NCBI RefSeq assembly: GCF_036384435.1
Contig: NZ_DASVMI010000080.1
Span: 1-64,000 of the forward strand
Length of the DNA: 64,000 bases
Reading direction: 5' to 3'
Source of the DNA: GSA-30 sp036384435
Lineage (GTDB): Bacteria > Pseudomonadota > Gammaproteobacteria > Xanthomonadales > Rhodanobacteraceae
Part shown: positions 50,924-59,031 of the stretch, piece after piece
Position numbering within the stretch: position 1 is the stretch's first letter
How the letters are laid out: every line of letters starts with the position of its first letter
Program-made: the position numbers and the translations under genes
Notes under the pieces: generated by a model
Told to the model about the DNA's origin: nothing
The model's database searches: none
Seen by the model: only the letters and a program-made list of their open reading frames with translations

Positions 50924-51751
50924 ATGAAAACCTGGTTCATCACTGGAGCCGCTCGGGGCCTTGGCCTTGAAATCGCACGAGCGGCTCTGGACACTGGCGA
51001 TCAAGTCATTGCGACGGGTCGTGATCCTGATCAAATTTTGCGCGCCTTGCCAAGCTATGGGGATCGCCTGCATGCGGTCCGGCTAGACGTCACGCATGAT
51101 ACGGCCGAAAGCATTGCCGCAGATGCGGCCCGGTACTTCGATGGCGTGGACGTGCTCGTGAATAATGCCGGGTACGGCCAACTCGGGGCTTTCGAGGAAG
51201 TCACTCGTCAGTCGGTGGAAAAGCAATTTGCCACCAACGTGTTCGGGGTCTTCGATGTCACCAGGGCCATTCTGCCAATTATGCGTCGCCAGCGCTCAGG
51301 TCACATCCTGACCATAGCCTCGATCGCAGGCATCGAAGGCTTCGAGGGTTCATCGATCTATTGCGCCACGAAGCACGCTCTTTCCGGATGGTCGGAGGGC
51401 GTCGCCAAAGAGGTCGCGACCTTCGGTATTCAAATGACGTGCGTCTATCCGGGCCGCTTCCGCACCGACTTCCTCGATGGCAGCTCGGTTCGCTATGGCG
51501 AGATCGTTATCAATGACTACGCTGCTTCTTCAGACGCCCGCCGCAGGGCGCTTGATAACGACAACCATCTGCAGCAGGGTGATCCCGCCAAGTTTGCACA
51601 GGCAATCTTGAAGTTGGTCATGAGCAGCCAGCCCCCGCTTCAGGTCGGCGCTGGCTCCGATGCCTACGCGGTGTTCCGCAAGAAGGCTGCTCAACTCCAG
51701 GAAACTGCCGAGCAGTGGAAGTCGCTCACGCTCTCGACCGACTTTGAGTAA
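50924..51751 (+). CDS. Short-chain dehydrogenase/reductase, second copy
   Basis: SDR of 275 residues. WFITGAARGLGLEIARAALDTGDQVIATGRD binds the cofactor; the Arg in TGRD suggests NADP. NNAGYGQLGAFEEV and the catalytic YCATKHAL follow. The C-terminal extension (EIVINDYAASSDARRRALDNDNHLQQGDPAKFAQAILKLV) is typical of the longer oxidoreductase SDRs beside LysR regulators. ATG 50924 follows GAGGACCGAAGAC. It differs clearly from the 50103 SDR, so this is not a recent duplication. Confidence 0.9.
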   Translation: MKTWFITGAARGLGLEIARAALDTGDQVIATGRDPDQILRALPSYGDRLHAVRLDVTHDTAESIAADAARYFDGVDVLVNNAGYGQLGAFEEVTRQSVEKQFATNVFGVFDVTRAILPIMRRQRSGHILTIASIAGIEGFEGSSIYCATKHALSGWSEGVAKEVATFGIQMTCVYPGRFRTDFLDGSSVRYGEIVINDYAASSDARRRALDNDNHLQQGDPAKFAQAILKLVMSSQPPLQVGAGSDAYAVFRKKAAQLQETAEQWKSLTLSTDFE

Positions 51752-51908
51752 CGAATACTGCGTCGATTCGTGAAATGGACGCCGTCTGCCGCTTGGAAAT
51801 TTTGGCCGGCAGTGTGCCAATGAAGCGCCGATACCCAGGCTGATGGCCTCCCACGGTTTTAAGTAGCGCGAGATTTGGGTCCAATCCCGTAACCGACGGT
51901 GATTGCAG

Positions 51909-52140
51909 GTGAAGAAGCGTTTTACCGAAGAGCGGATCCTTGGTTTCCTGCGCCAGGCCCCAACCGGTGTGCTTAACATCAAGCCTGCGTCCAAGATTCA
52001 TAAGGCTTTCGACCGGGAAGGGATATACGTGACGGTATCGCCTGGGGGTGCCGTCACGTGCCGCTATGCTGCCGCATCAACTGCTGACGCGAGACGCGGG
52101 CGATCGGTCGTTATGGGCGCGTCGCTAGCCACGTTCGAGC
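51909..52140 (+). pseudogene. Chimera of IS3-type orfA 5' end and integrase 5' fragment
   Basis: GTG 51909 opens VKKRFTEERILGFLRQAPTGV, the N-terminus of IS3-family (IS407-like) transposase OrfA. After ~20 residues it changes into LNIKPASKIHKAFDREGIYVTVSPGGAVTCRY, which lines up with residues ~10-42 of the integrase at 30423 at roughly 80% nucleotide identity by eye. Beyond a frameshift, IGRYG of the same integrase domain is still readable at about 52107-52121. No start of the integrase and no rest of either gene remains. It marks an old junction of two mobile elements in a 551-bp gap that holds nothing else clear. Confidence 0.7.
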
Positions 52141-52275
52141 ATGTGAATCGCCCTCACGATGTGGCCGGCCGATCGACTTGGCACGTCGATCGGTGGTTTT
52201 ACGAGCGCCCGTCAGTTGTGCCTTCACGTGGACGACGCCTGGATGCTTGACACTGGTTAGGTACCGAACTAAATT

Positions 52276-52289
52276 GTTCGCTAGCTAAC
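52276..52289. promoter_or_regulatory. Candidate MarR operator
   Basis: GTTCGCTAGCTAAC, an almost perfect 14-bp inverted repeat (one mismatch pair). It overlaps GAAC-TAAATT-GTTC and lies 13 bases before the MarR start codon, the usual place for a MarR autoregulatory site. Confidence 0.5.
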
Positions 52290-52302
52290 CAAATCGCATG
52301 TC

Positions 52303-52761
52303 ATGACTAGTTCAAACCACAATTCGGCAGGTGCGTGGGCGAAGAAGTACTACCTCGCAAGTCGTGCTGTCCTTGACGCAACCTTGCGCCCCTATGACCT
52401 TGGCGCTTCTCAGTGGTATGTGCTGTGGCACCTCATTCATGACGGGCCGATGGCGCAACGCGATCTGCTTTCCCGTCTACAAATCGAGAAGCCAACGCTG
52501 AGTGCCATTGTTTCCGCTTTGGTACGAAAAGGACTTGTCGCACAGGTAACCGATCCGCAGGACCTGCGTCAGAAAATTCTATCGATCACCGCAGCGGGCC
52601 GGGTCCTCTGGAAAAAACTGCCCGACCCGATTGACCTCATCCTCAAGACCGCCTTCCAAGGAGTCGCTGAAGATGATCTGGCAACAGTCGTGCGAGTGCT
52701 GAGTCAAGGCACTGAACGGCTTAATAACCTTCTCCCATCTCAGAAAGGTAGAAAATCATGA
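52303..52761 (+). CDS. MarR-family transcriptional regulator
   Basis: Winged-helix repressor of 152 residues. The core is LGASQWYVLWHLIHDGPMAQRDLLSRLQIEKPTLSAIVSALVRKGLVAQVTDPQDLRQKILSITAAGRVLWKKL; the DPxDLRQKxxxIT wing is diagnostic. It overlaps the downstream epimerase (ATGA), so both are probably made from one transcript controlled by the operator just upstream. The ligand is unknown. Confidence 0.9.
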   Translation: MTSSNHNSAGAWAKKYYLASRAVLDATLRPYDLGASQWYVLWHLIHDGPMAQRDLLSRLQIEKPTLSAIVSALVRKGLVAQVTDPQDLRQKILSITAAGRVLWKKLPDPIDLILKTAFQGVAEDDLATVVRVLSQGTERLNNLLPSQKGRKS

Positions 52762-53573
52762 GCATTCTTGTCACCGGAGGTACTGGCCTCGTCGGTGCCC
52801 GTCTTCTGCCCCGTCTTGTCGCAGCCGGATTCGATTGCCGCGCACTCGTCCGCCCTGGCAAGTTCGTGCCCGCCGGGGTGACAGCGGTCGAGGGCGACAT
52901 TCTTGATCCATCGTCGTTGAAGGCTGCTATGCAGGGTGTTGAGACGATTGTCCACCTTGCAGCAGTTTTGCGAACGCAGGAGGCCGAACAGATTTGGAAG
53001 GTCAATGTTGATGGCACGCGGAATCTGATCGAGGCCTCCAGGGAATATGCCCCAAAGGCGCGATTCATCATGGCTAGCACCGGCCTTGTCTACAACGAAG
53101 ATGGCCCGGGCCCCTCCCGGGAAAGCGATGAAGTCGCACCGAAGCGGGACTATCCAGCCAGCAAAGTCGCGGCCGAAAAGCTACTGCGCGAAAGCGACCT
53201 GAACTGGTCGATCCTGCGATTTGGATTTGTCTATGGCGACGATGATGGACATATCGGTCAGATACCTCACATCGCCAAGTTTCTGAAGTTACATCCGGCC
53301 AATCGGTTGAGCATGATTCATCACCGCGATATCGCCACCTTCGTGAAATTGGGAGTGAGGGGGGCGCTGGACGGTCGGATAATCAACGTGGTGGATGAGG
53401 CGCCGATGACCATTCTTGAATTGAGCGAGATAGCTGGCGCTCCGATGGAAGTAACCACCACGCCGCTGACCAATCCATGGTCAGGCGTGATGGACGGATC
53501 GCTGGCGCGAAGCTTGGGCTTTACGCCCGAGATTCGGACAACCTACCAAGCCCTCCAGGAAGGTGTGGTTTAG
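52758..53573 (+). CDS. NAD-dependent epimerase/dehydratase family protein
   Basis: Extended SDR of 271 residues. ILVTGGTGLVGARLLPRLVAAGFDCRALVR binds NAD(P). It has ASTGLVYNEDG and the catalytic YxxxK in DYPASKVAAEKLLRES. The C-terminal substrate domain is short, as in small NAD-epimerase-like reductases. It is translationally coupled to the MarR gene. Substrate cannot be told. Confidence 0.87.
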   Translation: MSILVTGGTGLVGARLLPRLVAAGFDCRALVRPGKFVPAGVTAVEGDILDPSSLKAAMQGVETIVHLAAVLRTQEAEQIWKVNVDGTRNLIEASREYAPKARFIMASTGLVYNEDGPGPSRESDEVAPKRDYPASKVAAEKLLRESDLNWSILRFGFVYGDDDGHIGQIPHIAKFLKLHPANRLSMIHHRDIATFVKLGVRGALDGRIINVVDEAPMTILELSEIAGAPMEVTTTPLTNPWSGVMDGSLARSLGFTPEIRTTYQALQEGVV

Positions 53574-53986
53574 TAAATCGTGTATCCACACTCGTTTATC
53601 GGGAAGTGGGATGCGACCCAATCATGAAGCGTCAATGCAGCATGCGCAGGGAAGACCTGCGCAGAGAACGCCCAGAGGTATCACCCTGGCCGGCAAGGTC
53701 GGGAGTGTGGGCCGAAATAGTCACCGCTGTTTTCCAGGCTTTGGCATATGAGCAGGCAGACATGGGCCTGCTCGGCCGGCATCATCCTGGTCAACCTGTG
53801 GATCGATGATCTGGGGCGAAGGCGCCATGGCTTTGCGGGTCTGACTCAGCAATCAGGCTTTTCTTTCCAATCTCTTGGCCTGTAAAAGAGCACAGGATCG
53901 CAAGGCCATCGACAGACCATCTTTGTTATCCGCTCTCCGGCCTGGCTGTCCTGGGAGAAGATCCTAAGCGCGGAGAAAACTTGAAG
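53574..53986. other. 413-bp gap, nothing recognised
   Basis: Lies after the epimerase gene. Short frames on the plus strand have no similarity I can identify. Codon-like bias is weak, so it is probably decayed DNA. Confidence 0.45.
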
Positions 53987-54430
53987 ATGGGTAGAAAAGA
54001 GACGTTGGGGTCGGCGAATGTCAAAGCCTTGCTCGCCGGGTTCGATCATGCTGCATTGGTCGGGCCTGGTGCGCGATCTTTATAGCGTCAACCAGGACAA
54101 CCAGACGGTGGTGCATGCGCGCCTCGGATTGGGCGGTGATGTATTGAAGCCCTATAAGGCAACCATGGATCGTTGGGCTTTGGCCCGGCATGTCCAAAGG
54201 CCAGGACATCTCCATCGCTAAAGCCAAGAAAGCCATCACTGATTACAAGAAGGCTGTCGGTCAACCGGAAGGGCTGGCTGAATTGATGGTGTTCTTTTGC
54301 GAGCGGGCCATGGGTTTCAGCGATGATCTTGGCCTGGACGATGAGGGTTATCTGGGGTGAAGCTGTTCGGCCAGGCGTTGAAGGTTATCGAAGCCTTGCC
54401 CCAGGATCGCAAGCCGCCACTTTGGATGTT
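53987..54430 (+). pseudogene. DUF6155-like protein gene, multiply frameshifted
   Basis: ATG 53987 opens MGRKETLGSANVKALLAGFDHAALVG; other frames continue LVRDLYSVNQDNQTVVHARLGLGGDVLKPYKATMDRW, then GQDISIAKAKKAITDYKKAVGQPEGLAELMVFFCERAMGFSDDLGLDDEGYLG, then LFGQALKVIEALPQDRKPPL. Read together, this follows the order of DUF6155-type proteins (a KALL..L..LV..LY start, AKKAI.DYKKA in the middle, ALK.IEALP at the end). At least three frameshifts are needed, so the gene is dead. A 56-residue intact piece lies at 54190-54360. The family assignment is from memory. Confidence 0.6.
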
Positions 54431-54642
54431 GAGCAGCATTGAATTCGACGTGCTTTGCCAGTCGACGACAGACCCAGGCTTTCGCGTCTTGTCTGCTGTG
54501 GCTTTCGCGCGAGGTGCAACCGCTTGTCCTCATAGCTTTACGGCGCTCTACCGCTGGCTCACTTGCGTCGGATTAAATCCAATATATTGTGTCTAAGCTT
54601 CGATATGGGGCGATAATTCACAAGATAAAGGATTTATTTTCC

Positions 54643-54683
54643 TTGAAGGATGGGGCCTTTAACTCTATAATTTTGTGAGTTAA
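54643..54683 (+). promoter_or_regulatory. hipBA promoter with overlapping operator
   Basis: TTGAAG (54643-54648), 17 bp, TATAAT (54666-54671): a near-consensus sigma70 promoter. The inverted repeat TTAACTC-N11-GAGTTAA (54659-54683) surrounds the -10 box, so binding there would block RNA polymerase. This fits autorepression by the HipB-like protein encoded 28 bases downstream. Confidence 0.7.
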
Positions 54684-54710
54684 GCGACGTTTCGGGGCTT
54701 AGTACACATC

Positions 54711-55031
54711 ATGTTGGATTTAAGCTTTAGCAAGCCAAGTGAGGTCGTCAGGCGTCTGTGCGCTCGTTTGCGCACAGAGCGTCTGGCCCTGAGCCTGACG
54801 CAAGCCGACCTGGCCGGGCGTGCCGGTATTGCGACCAATACGGTGTCCAATCTGGAAGCCGGGCGTAATGTCGGCTTCGAGGCCTTGGTTCGTGTTGCGA
54901 TGGCGCTTGGTCGAGTCAAGGAGCTCGAAGGCCTGTTCCTGCCAAAGCTGGACAGCATTGAGGACATTAAGCGCTATGAAAGCGCCGCAAGTCGCGTCCG
55001 GACAAAAAAGAAGAAGTCCGACCATGCTTGA
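54711..55031 (+). CDS. hipB: HipB-like XRE-family antitoxin/repressor
   Basis: DNA-binding protein of 106 residues. The XRE-type HTH is RLCARLRTERLALSLTQADLAGRAGIATNTVSNLEAGRNVGFEALVRVAMALGRVKEL. A short, basic C-terminal tail (RVRTKKKKSDHA) follows. It overlaps the HipA gene by 8 bases, the usual arrangement in HipBA modules. A near-consensus promoter with an overlapping inverted repeat lies upstream. Antitoxin and autorepressor roles are inferred from this pairing. Confidence 0.82.
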   Translation: MLDLSFSKPSEVVRRLCARLRTERLALSLTQADLAGRAGIATNTVSNLEAGRNVGFEALVRVAMALGRVKELEGLFLPKLDSIEDIKRYESAASRVRTKKKKSDHA

Positions 55032-56283
55032 AAGAGTGGATGTCTTCTATCAGGGCTGGGGGGAGCGATGGCATTGGGGCACACTGGTCACGACGACCGC
55101 AGTGACCGGTCGCCCGCTGACTGTGTTTCAGTACAGCCCGGAGGCCAAGCGAAGAGGCCTGGAATTATCCTCGTATACGCTGCCGCTGGAGGGAGCCCAA
55201 TTGCGGCGTGGCTTCCCAGACCATCAATGGCAGCTGCCCGGGCCTGTCTATGATGCCTTGCCGGATGGATGGGGCATGCTGCTCATGGATCGCATGTTCA
55301 AGCGCCGTGGGCTCGCTCCGGCGCGTATGGGTGCCCTCGAACGGTTGGCCTATGTCGGTAGCAACGCGATGGGCGCCATGACGTTCGAGCCTGTAGTACC
55401 CGAAGGCGCCGAGCCTGACGTACACATTCCATTGGAGCAGCTAGCTGCCGACGTGCAGGAGGTACTCGATGGAGAAGGCGGAGAGTTCTTGCAGGCGTTG
55501 CTATCGGTAGGGGGCTCGCCCCAAGGCGCAAGGCCGAAGGCGCTGGTCTATCGCGATCCGCAATCGGGCGGGTTTACCACGGCCGTCAGGCCCGGTTTCG
55601 ACGCTTGGCTGGTCAAGTTTCCTGCTAAAGGCGAGCATCCTGAGGTGTGTGCCATCGAAATGGTTTACGCTGAATGCTTGCGCAGGTGCGGTATTGAGAC
55701 GGCGCACACGCTGTACTTCAGTTTGCCTGGCGGGCTCGCCGCGTTCGCCAGTAAGCGCTTTGATCGCCACGCTGGAATGCGCGTGCCGATGCAGAGCCTT
55801 GCCGCGTTTACGGGGGCCAACTACCAGATGCCAGGGGCATTGGATTACGTCAGCTTCCTGCGGGCAACGCGGATATGTACCAATGATGTGCGAGAGATGA
55901 GGGTGGCCTTCGAACGCTGCGTCTTCAACGTTGCATTCAACAACAGGGACGATCATCCCAAGAACTTCGCGTACATCATGGCGCCGGAGGGCCATTGGAA
56001 ACTGGCCCCCGCTTACGACGTGACCTTCTGTGAGGGCCCTGGTGGATATCACCAGATGGACGTCATGGGAGAGGCGCTGTCGATCTCTCGTGCGCATGTA
56101 CTTCGACTTGCCGAGGAGGCCGAAGTGCCCCGGGACGTTGCGAGCGTGATGATTGACGGCATTTGCGACGTGGCGAGCCAATTCGCAGTCCTCGCCCAAG
56201 CTATGTACCCGCAGGACATTACCCAAGAGACCTTGCGCACGATCCAGCGCCGCATCGACCAGAACGTAGCTTTACTCCGCTAG
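55024..56283 (+). CDS. hipA: HipA-family kinase toxin
   Basis: Kinase-like toxin of 419 residues. The N-terminal HipA_N domain begins MLERVDVFYQGWGERWHWGTL and covers WQLPGPVYDALPDGWGMLLMDRMFKRRG. The ATP-site region is LSVGGSPQGARPKALVYRD. Catalytic residues: NRDDHPKNFAYIM (NxxDHxxN, active-site Asp) and the metal-binding Asp in APAYDVTF. HipA phosphorylates Ser/Thr of an aminoacyl-tRNA synthetase or similar target; the target is unknown here. The ATG lies inside the end of hipB and was chosen because it opens the HipA_N domain. Confidence 0.9.
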   Translation: MLERVDVFYQGWGERWHWGTLVTTTAVTGRPLTVFQYSPEAKRRGLELSSYTLPLEGAQLRRGFPDHQWQLPGPVYDALPDGWGMLLMDRMFKRRGLAPARMGALERLAYVGSNAMGAMTFEPVVPEGAEPDVHIPLEQLAADVQEVLDGEGGEFLQALLSVGGSPQGARPKALVYRDPQSGGFTTAVRPGFDAWLVKFPAKGEHPEVCAIEMVYAECLRRCGIETAHTLYFSLPGGLAAFASKRFDRHAGMRVPMQSLAAFTGANYQMPGALDYVSFLRATRICTNDVREMRVAFERCVFNVAFNNRDDHPKNFAYIMAPEGHWKLAPAYDVTFCEGPGGYHQMDVMGEALSISRAHVLRLAEEAEVPRDVASVMIDGICDVASQFAVLAQAMYPQDITQETLRTIQRRIDQNVALLR

Positions 56284-56373
56284 AGTCACGGGCGTGTTTG
56301 CCTTGGAACGCACAACCGGCATCGGGTATTGAGCAATCATCGCGCACTATGTTGAACTCGCCGACATGCCGAC

Positions 56374-56562
56374 AACGCACATGTCGGCAGCCATGTCGTG
56401 CAGATCCCGCCGCAGGTGGCGAGAGTCGTAGTCACCATGGACTCCGACGATATCCAGTTCGTCAAGGCTGAGCAGGTTCTGGTGCGGTTCGATAGAACCG
56501 ATGCCGAATTCGTGCCACGAAAGGTCGAAAGCCCATGGGCCGCGCTCATGCGCTGGACATGA
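56374..56562 (+). pseudogene. EmrA/HlyD membrane-fusion protein fragment
   Basis: Translates as NAHVGSHVVQIPPQVARVVVTMDSDDIQFVKAEQVLVRFDRTDAEFVPRKVE, ending in TGA at 56560. This is the lipoyl/barrel-sandwich start of EmrA-type membrane fusion proteins (DNAxVxxHVVQIxPQVxGxV). About 60 codons remain; the membrane anchor before it and the rest of the ~380-residue protein are missing. It fills most of the 360-bp gap between hipA and the LysR gene and indicates a lost efflux operon. Confidence 0.7.
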
Positions 56563-56643
56563 CCCGGACGGTAACGCACTGATCGAGCAAAGCCCAGCGC
56601 GCACAGTTCAGCTGCGGCTGTGAACGGCGCGTGCCTCAGCTAT

Positions 56644-57597
56644 TTACGCAAGGTGATACCCGCGCTTCGTTACCATGGCTCGCGCTTGGCTTTGACCGAT
56701 ATTGGCCCGCTCTGCCAGAAAATCCAGGAACGCTCGCACGCGCACCGGCAGGTGGCCGCCTTGGCCCACGTAGACAGCGTGAACTTCTTCGACATCGCCT
56801 GGATTGCAATCTTCAAGCACCGGCAGCAGTCGTCCGGCGGCTATGTCGTGGCGAACCTGAAAGGCAGCCAGGCGCGCCAGCCCCAGGCCAGATAAGGCCA
56901 GATGGCGTAAGGCTTCGCCATCGCTGGCTTGCGCATTGCCAGTCACCGGAAACAGGATGTCTTCATTGGCATATCGCAGCGGCCAGCCGGATTGCGCTCG
57001 CACGTAGTTAGCGCCCAGGCGATTGTGTGCAAGCAGATCATCCGGCGTCGTTGGCATGCCGTAGCGAGCGAGGTAGCCTGGAGCGCCCACGATCATCATG
57101 CGTGTGCTCCCCAACTTGCGCGCCACCAGGTTCGAGCTTTTCAGCGGGCCGGCGCGCACGGCTATATCGGTACGTTGCTCCAGGATATCGATGACCTCAT
57201 CGGTCAGCACGATATCCAACGTCACGTCGGGATGACGTTCCAGAAACTCCGATGCCAGAGGCAGCAGGAAATGATGCCCGAAGGGGACATTGGCGTTAAC
57301 GCGCAGGCGCCCGCGGGGTGCGGCGTGTTCGCTCGCGCATCGCTCAGCTTCTTCCAGATCAGCCAGGATGCGCACACCGCGTTCGTAGAACACACAGCCT
57401 TCCGGGGTGAGTTGTAGTTGCCGGGTGGACCGATTCACCAGGCGCGTACCAAGGCGTTGCTCCAGGCGTGCAACGAGTTTGCTGACAGCTGAAGGCGTCA
57501 TGCCACAGGCTCGGGCCGCAGCGGAAAAACCGCCCAACTCGATCACGCGCACGAAGACTTCGAGTTCGCCAGATCGATTGACTTCCAGACGGGCCAC
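56644..57597 (-). CDS. LysR-family transcriptional regulator, second copy
   Basis: Regulator of 317 residues. The HTH is LEVFVRVIELGGFSAAARACGMTPSAVSKLVARLEQRLGTRLVNRSTRQLQLTPEGCVFYERG. The ligand domain starts GRLRVNANVPFGHHFLLPLASEFLERHPDVTLDIVL. It has a GTG start at 57597 with a strong ribosome-binding site (GAGGGAGAGG). Divergent from the SGNH hydrolase gene; the shared region contains a long-armed inverted repeat. Probably regulates the hydrolase and the second alkene reductase. Confidence 0.9.
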   Translation of the reverse strand: MARLEVNRSGELEVFVRVIELGGFSAAARACGMTPSAVSKLVARLEQRLGTRLVNRSTRQLQLTPEGCVFYERGVRILADLEEAERCASEHAAPRGRLRVNANVPFGHHFLLPLASEFLERHPDVTLDIVLTDEVIDILEQRTDIAVRAGPLKSSNLVARKLGSTRMMIVGAPGYLARYGMPTTPDDLLAHNRLGANYVRAQSGWPLRYANEDILFPVTGNAQASDGEALRHLALSGLGLARLAAFQVRHDIAAGRLLPVLEDCNPGDVEEVHAVYVGQGGHLPVRVRAFLDFLAERANIGQSQARAMVTKRGYHLA

Positions 57598-57666
57598 ATC
57601 CTCTCCCTCGGTGATTTCAATTCATAACTTCTGTTCCTTCGGGCAGTCTACTCTGACTTGGTCTTT

Positions 57667-57702
57667 GAATTCATTATTCCCCTATCAAAGGCTAATGAAT
57701 TC
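57667..57702. promoter_or_regulatory. Inverted repeat before the SGNH hydrolase gene
   Basis: Arms GAATTCATTA and TAATGAATTC (perfect 10 bp) are separated by 16 bp. The right arm ends 6 bases before the start codon. A third partial half site (CAATTCAT) lies near 57616. Binding or RNA folding here would cover the translation start. Confidence 0.55.
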
Positions 57703-57708
57703 ACTGAA

Positions 57709-59028
57709 ATGAAAAAAACCAAGAACTTGGTGTCCCCCGCCTCGGCTGTATTAGCCCTGGCGTTAACGGCGGGGACCTCCATGACTGCCGTGCTGGCAGC
57801 CGATTCACCGGGGTGGGTGGCCACTTGGCAGGCTAGTCCCCAACCCGTCTGGGGATCGGATTTTTTGTTTCCCACGAACGTTCCGTCAATTTTGCACGAC
57901 CAGACTGTGCGTCAAACGGCCCGTATCAGCCTGGGCGGCCAACGCCTGCGCATCGTGCTTTCCAATGCATATGGCAAGCAAACGTTGGTCATAGGTAAAG
58001 CCATGGTCGGGCGAGTCGAGAAAGGGAGTGGCATGGTCGCCAACGGACCGCGCGTGGTGACATTCGGAGGCCGCGAAACGGCGATGATTCTTCCGGGTGC
58101 TTCGATGATCAGCGACCCTGTTGCTTTGCCTGTGCCTGATCGGTCACAAGTGGTAGTGAGCATGTATTTGCCGAACCCGACCCCGGTGAGCACGTTCCAC
58201 TGGGATGGTCGGCAGACGGGATGGATCGTGGCGGGTGATCGGAGTTCGCAAGTCACGCCGACGCAGGCAGATAGTGCAAGCCACAGTACAACAGCCCGAT
58301 TGCTGTTGTCTGGCATCCAGATAGAAACAAGCCAGGGCGCGCGAACGATCGCCATATTGGGTGATTCCATTACCGACGGCGCGGCAGCGAGCCTCGACAA
58401 GGATCATCGCTGGCCGGATTTCCTGGCAGCCAGGCTGGCTCCGCATCATGTTGCAGTCGTCAACGCAGGCATCTCCGGAGCACGCCTGTTGTCCGACGGA
58501 ATGGGCGTCAACGCACTAGCCCGATTGGATAGGGACGTGCTGGCGCAACCGGGGGTACGCGATGTCATCGTGATGCTGGGCATCAATGATATTTCCTGGC
58601 CAGGCACCTTATTTGCACCGAATGCGATGCCTCCATCGCTGGACGCGATGACGTCGGCCTATCGTCAACTGATCGAACAGGCCCATGCCAGAGGGGTACG
58701 CGTCATCGGTGCGACGTTAACGCCGTTTGAGGGCGCGTTGCCGGGCACACCGTTGGACAACTATTACCAACCTGAGAAGAACGCGCTGCGCCTGCAGGTA
58801 AATGACTGGATTCGTCACAGCGGCTCATTTGACGCGGTCATCGATTTCGATGCGTCGCTGCGCGATCGTGCATATCCAACTCGCATGGCTGCGCGCTACG
58901 ACTCTGGTGATCACCTGCATCCTGGCGATGAAGGGAATCGCGCCATGGCCGATTTCATCGATCTCGATGTCTTGTTACCAGGCATTGGTGCGGCAGATAC
59001 CACTGCCCAGAACTTGCAGGAGCGTTGA
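57709..59028 (+). CDS. Secreted SGNH/GDSL-family esterase
   Basis: Protein of 439 residues with a signal peptide (MKKTKNLVSPASAVLALALTAGTSMTAVLA, cut before ADSPG). An N-terminal beta-rich domain precedes the SGNH catalytic domain. Block I is IAILGDSITDGAAASLDKDHRWPD with the nucleophile Ser. Block III is VIVMLGINDISWPG with the Asn. Block V is SGDHLHPGDEGNRAMAD with Asp and His. Periplasmic or secreted hydrolase of esters, lipids or acetylated glycans; substrate unknown. ATG 57709 was chosen because it starts the signal peptide. Followed 3 bases later by an OYE gene. Confidence 0.9.
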   Translation: MKKTKNLVSPASAVLALALTAGTSMTAVLAADSPGWVATWQASPQPVWGSDFLFPTNVPSILHDQTVRQTARISLGGQRLRIVLSNAYGKQTLVIGKAMVGRVEKGSGMVANGPRVVTFGGRETAMILPGASMISDPVALPVPDRSQVVVSMYLPNPTPVSTFHWDGRQTGWIVAGDRSSQVTPTQADSASHSTTARLLLSGIQIETSQGARTIAILGDSITDGAAASLDKDHRWPDFLAARLAPHHVAVVNAGISGARLLSDGMGVNALARLDRDVLAQPGVRDVIVMLGINDISWPGTLFAPNAMPPSLDAMTSAYRQLIEQAHARGVRVIGATLTPFEGALPGTPLDNYYQPEKNALRLQVNDWIRHSGSFDAVIDFDASLRDRAYPTRMAARYDSGDHLHPGDEGNRAMADFIDLDVLLPGIGAADTTAQNLQER

Positions 59029-59031
59029 GTG

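Noticed and set aside
56337..56604. 80-85 codon minus-strand frames after hipA
   Set aside because: They are antisense to the EmrA-like fragment, which gives a real protein match on the plus strand.
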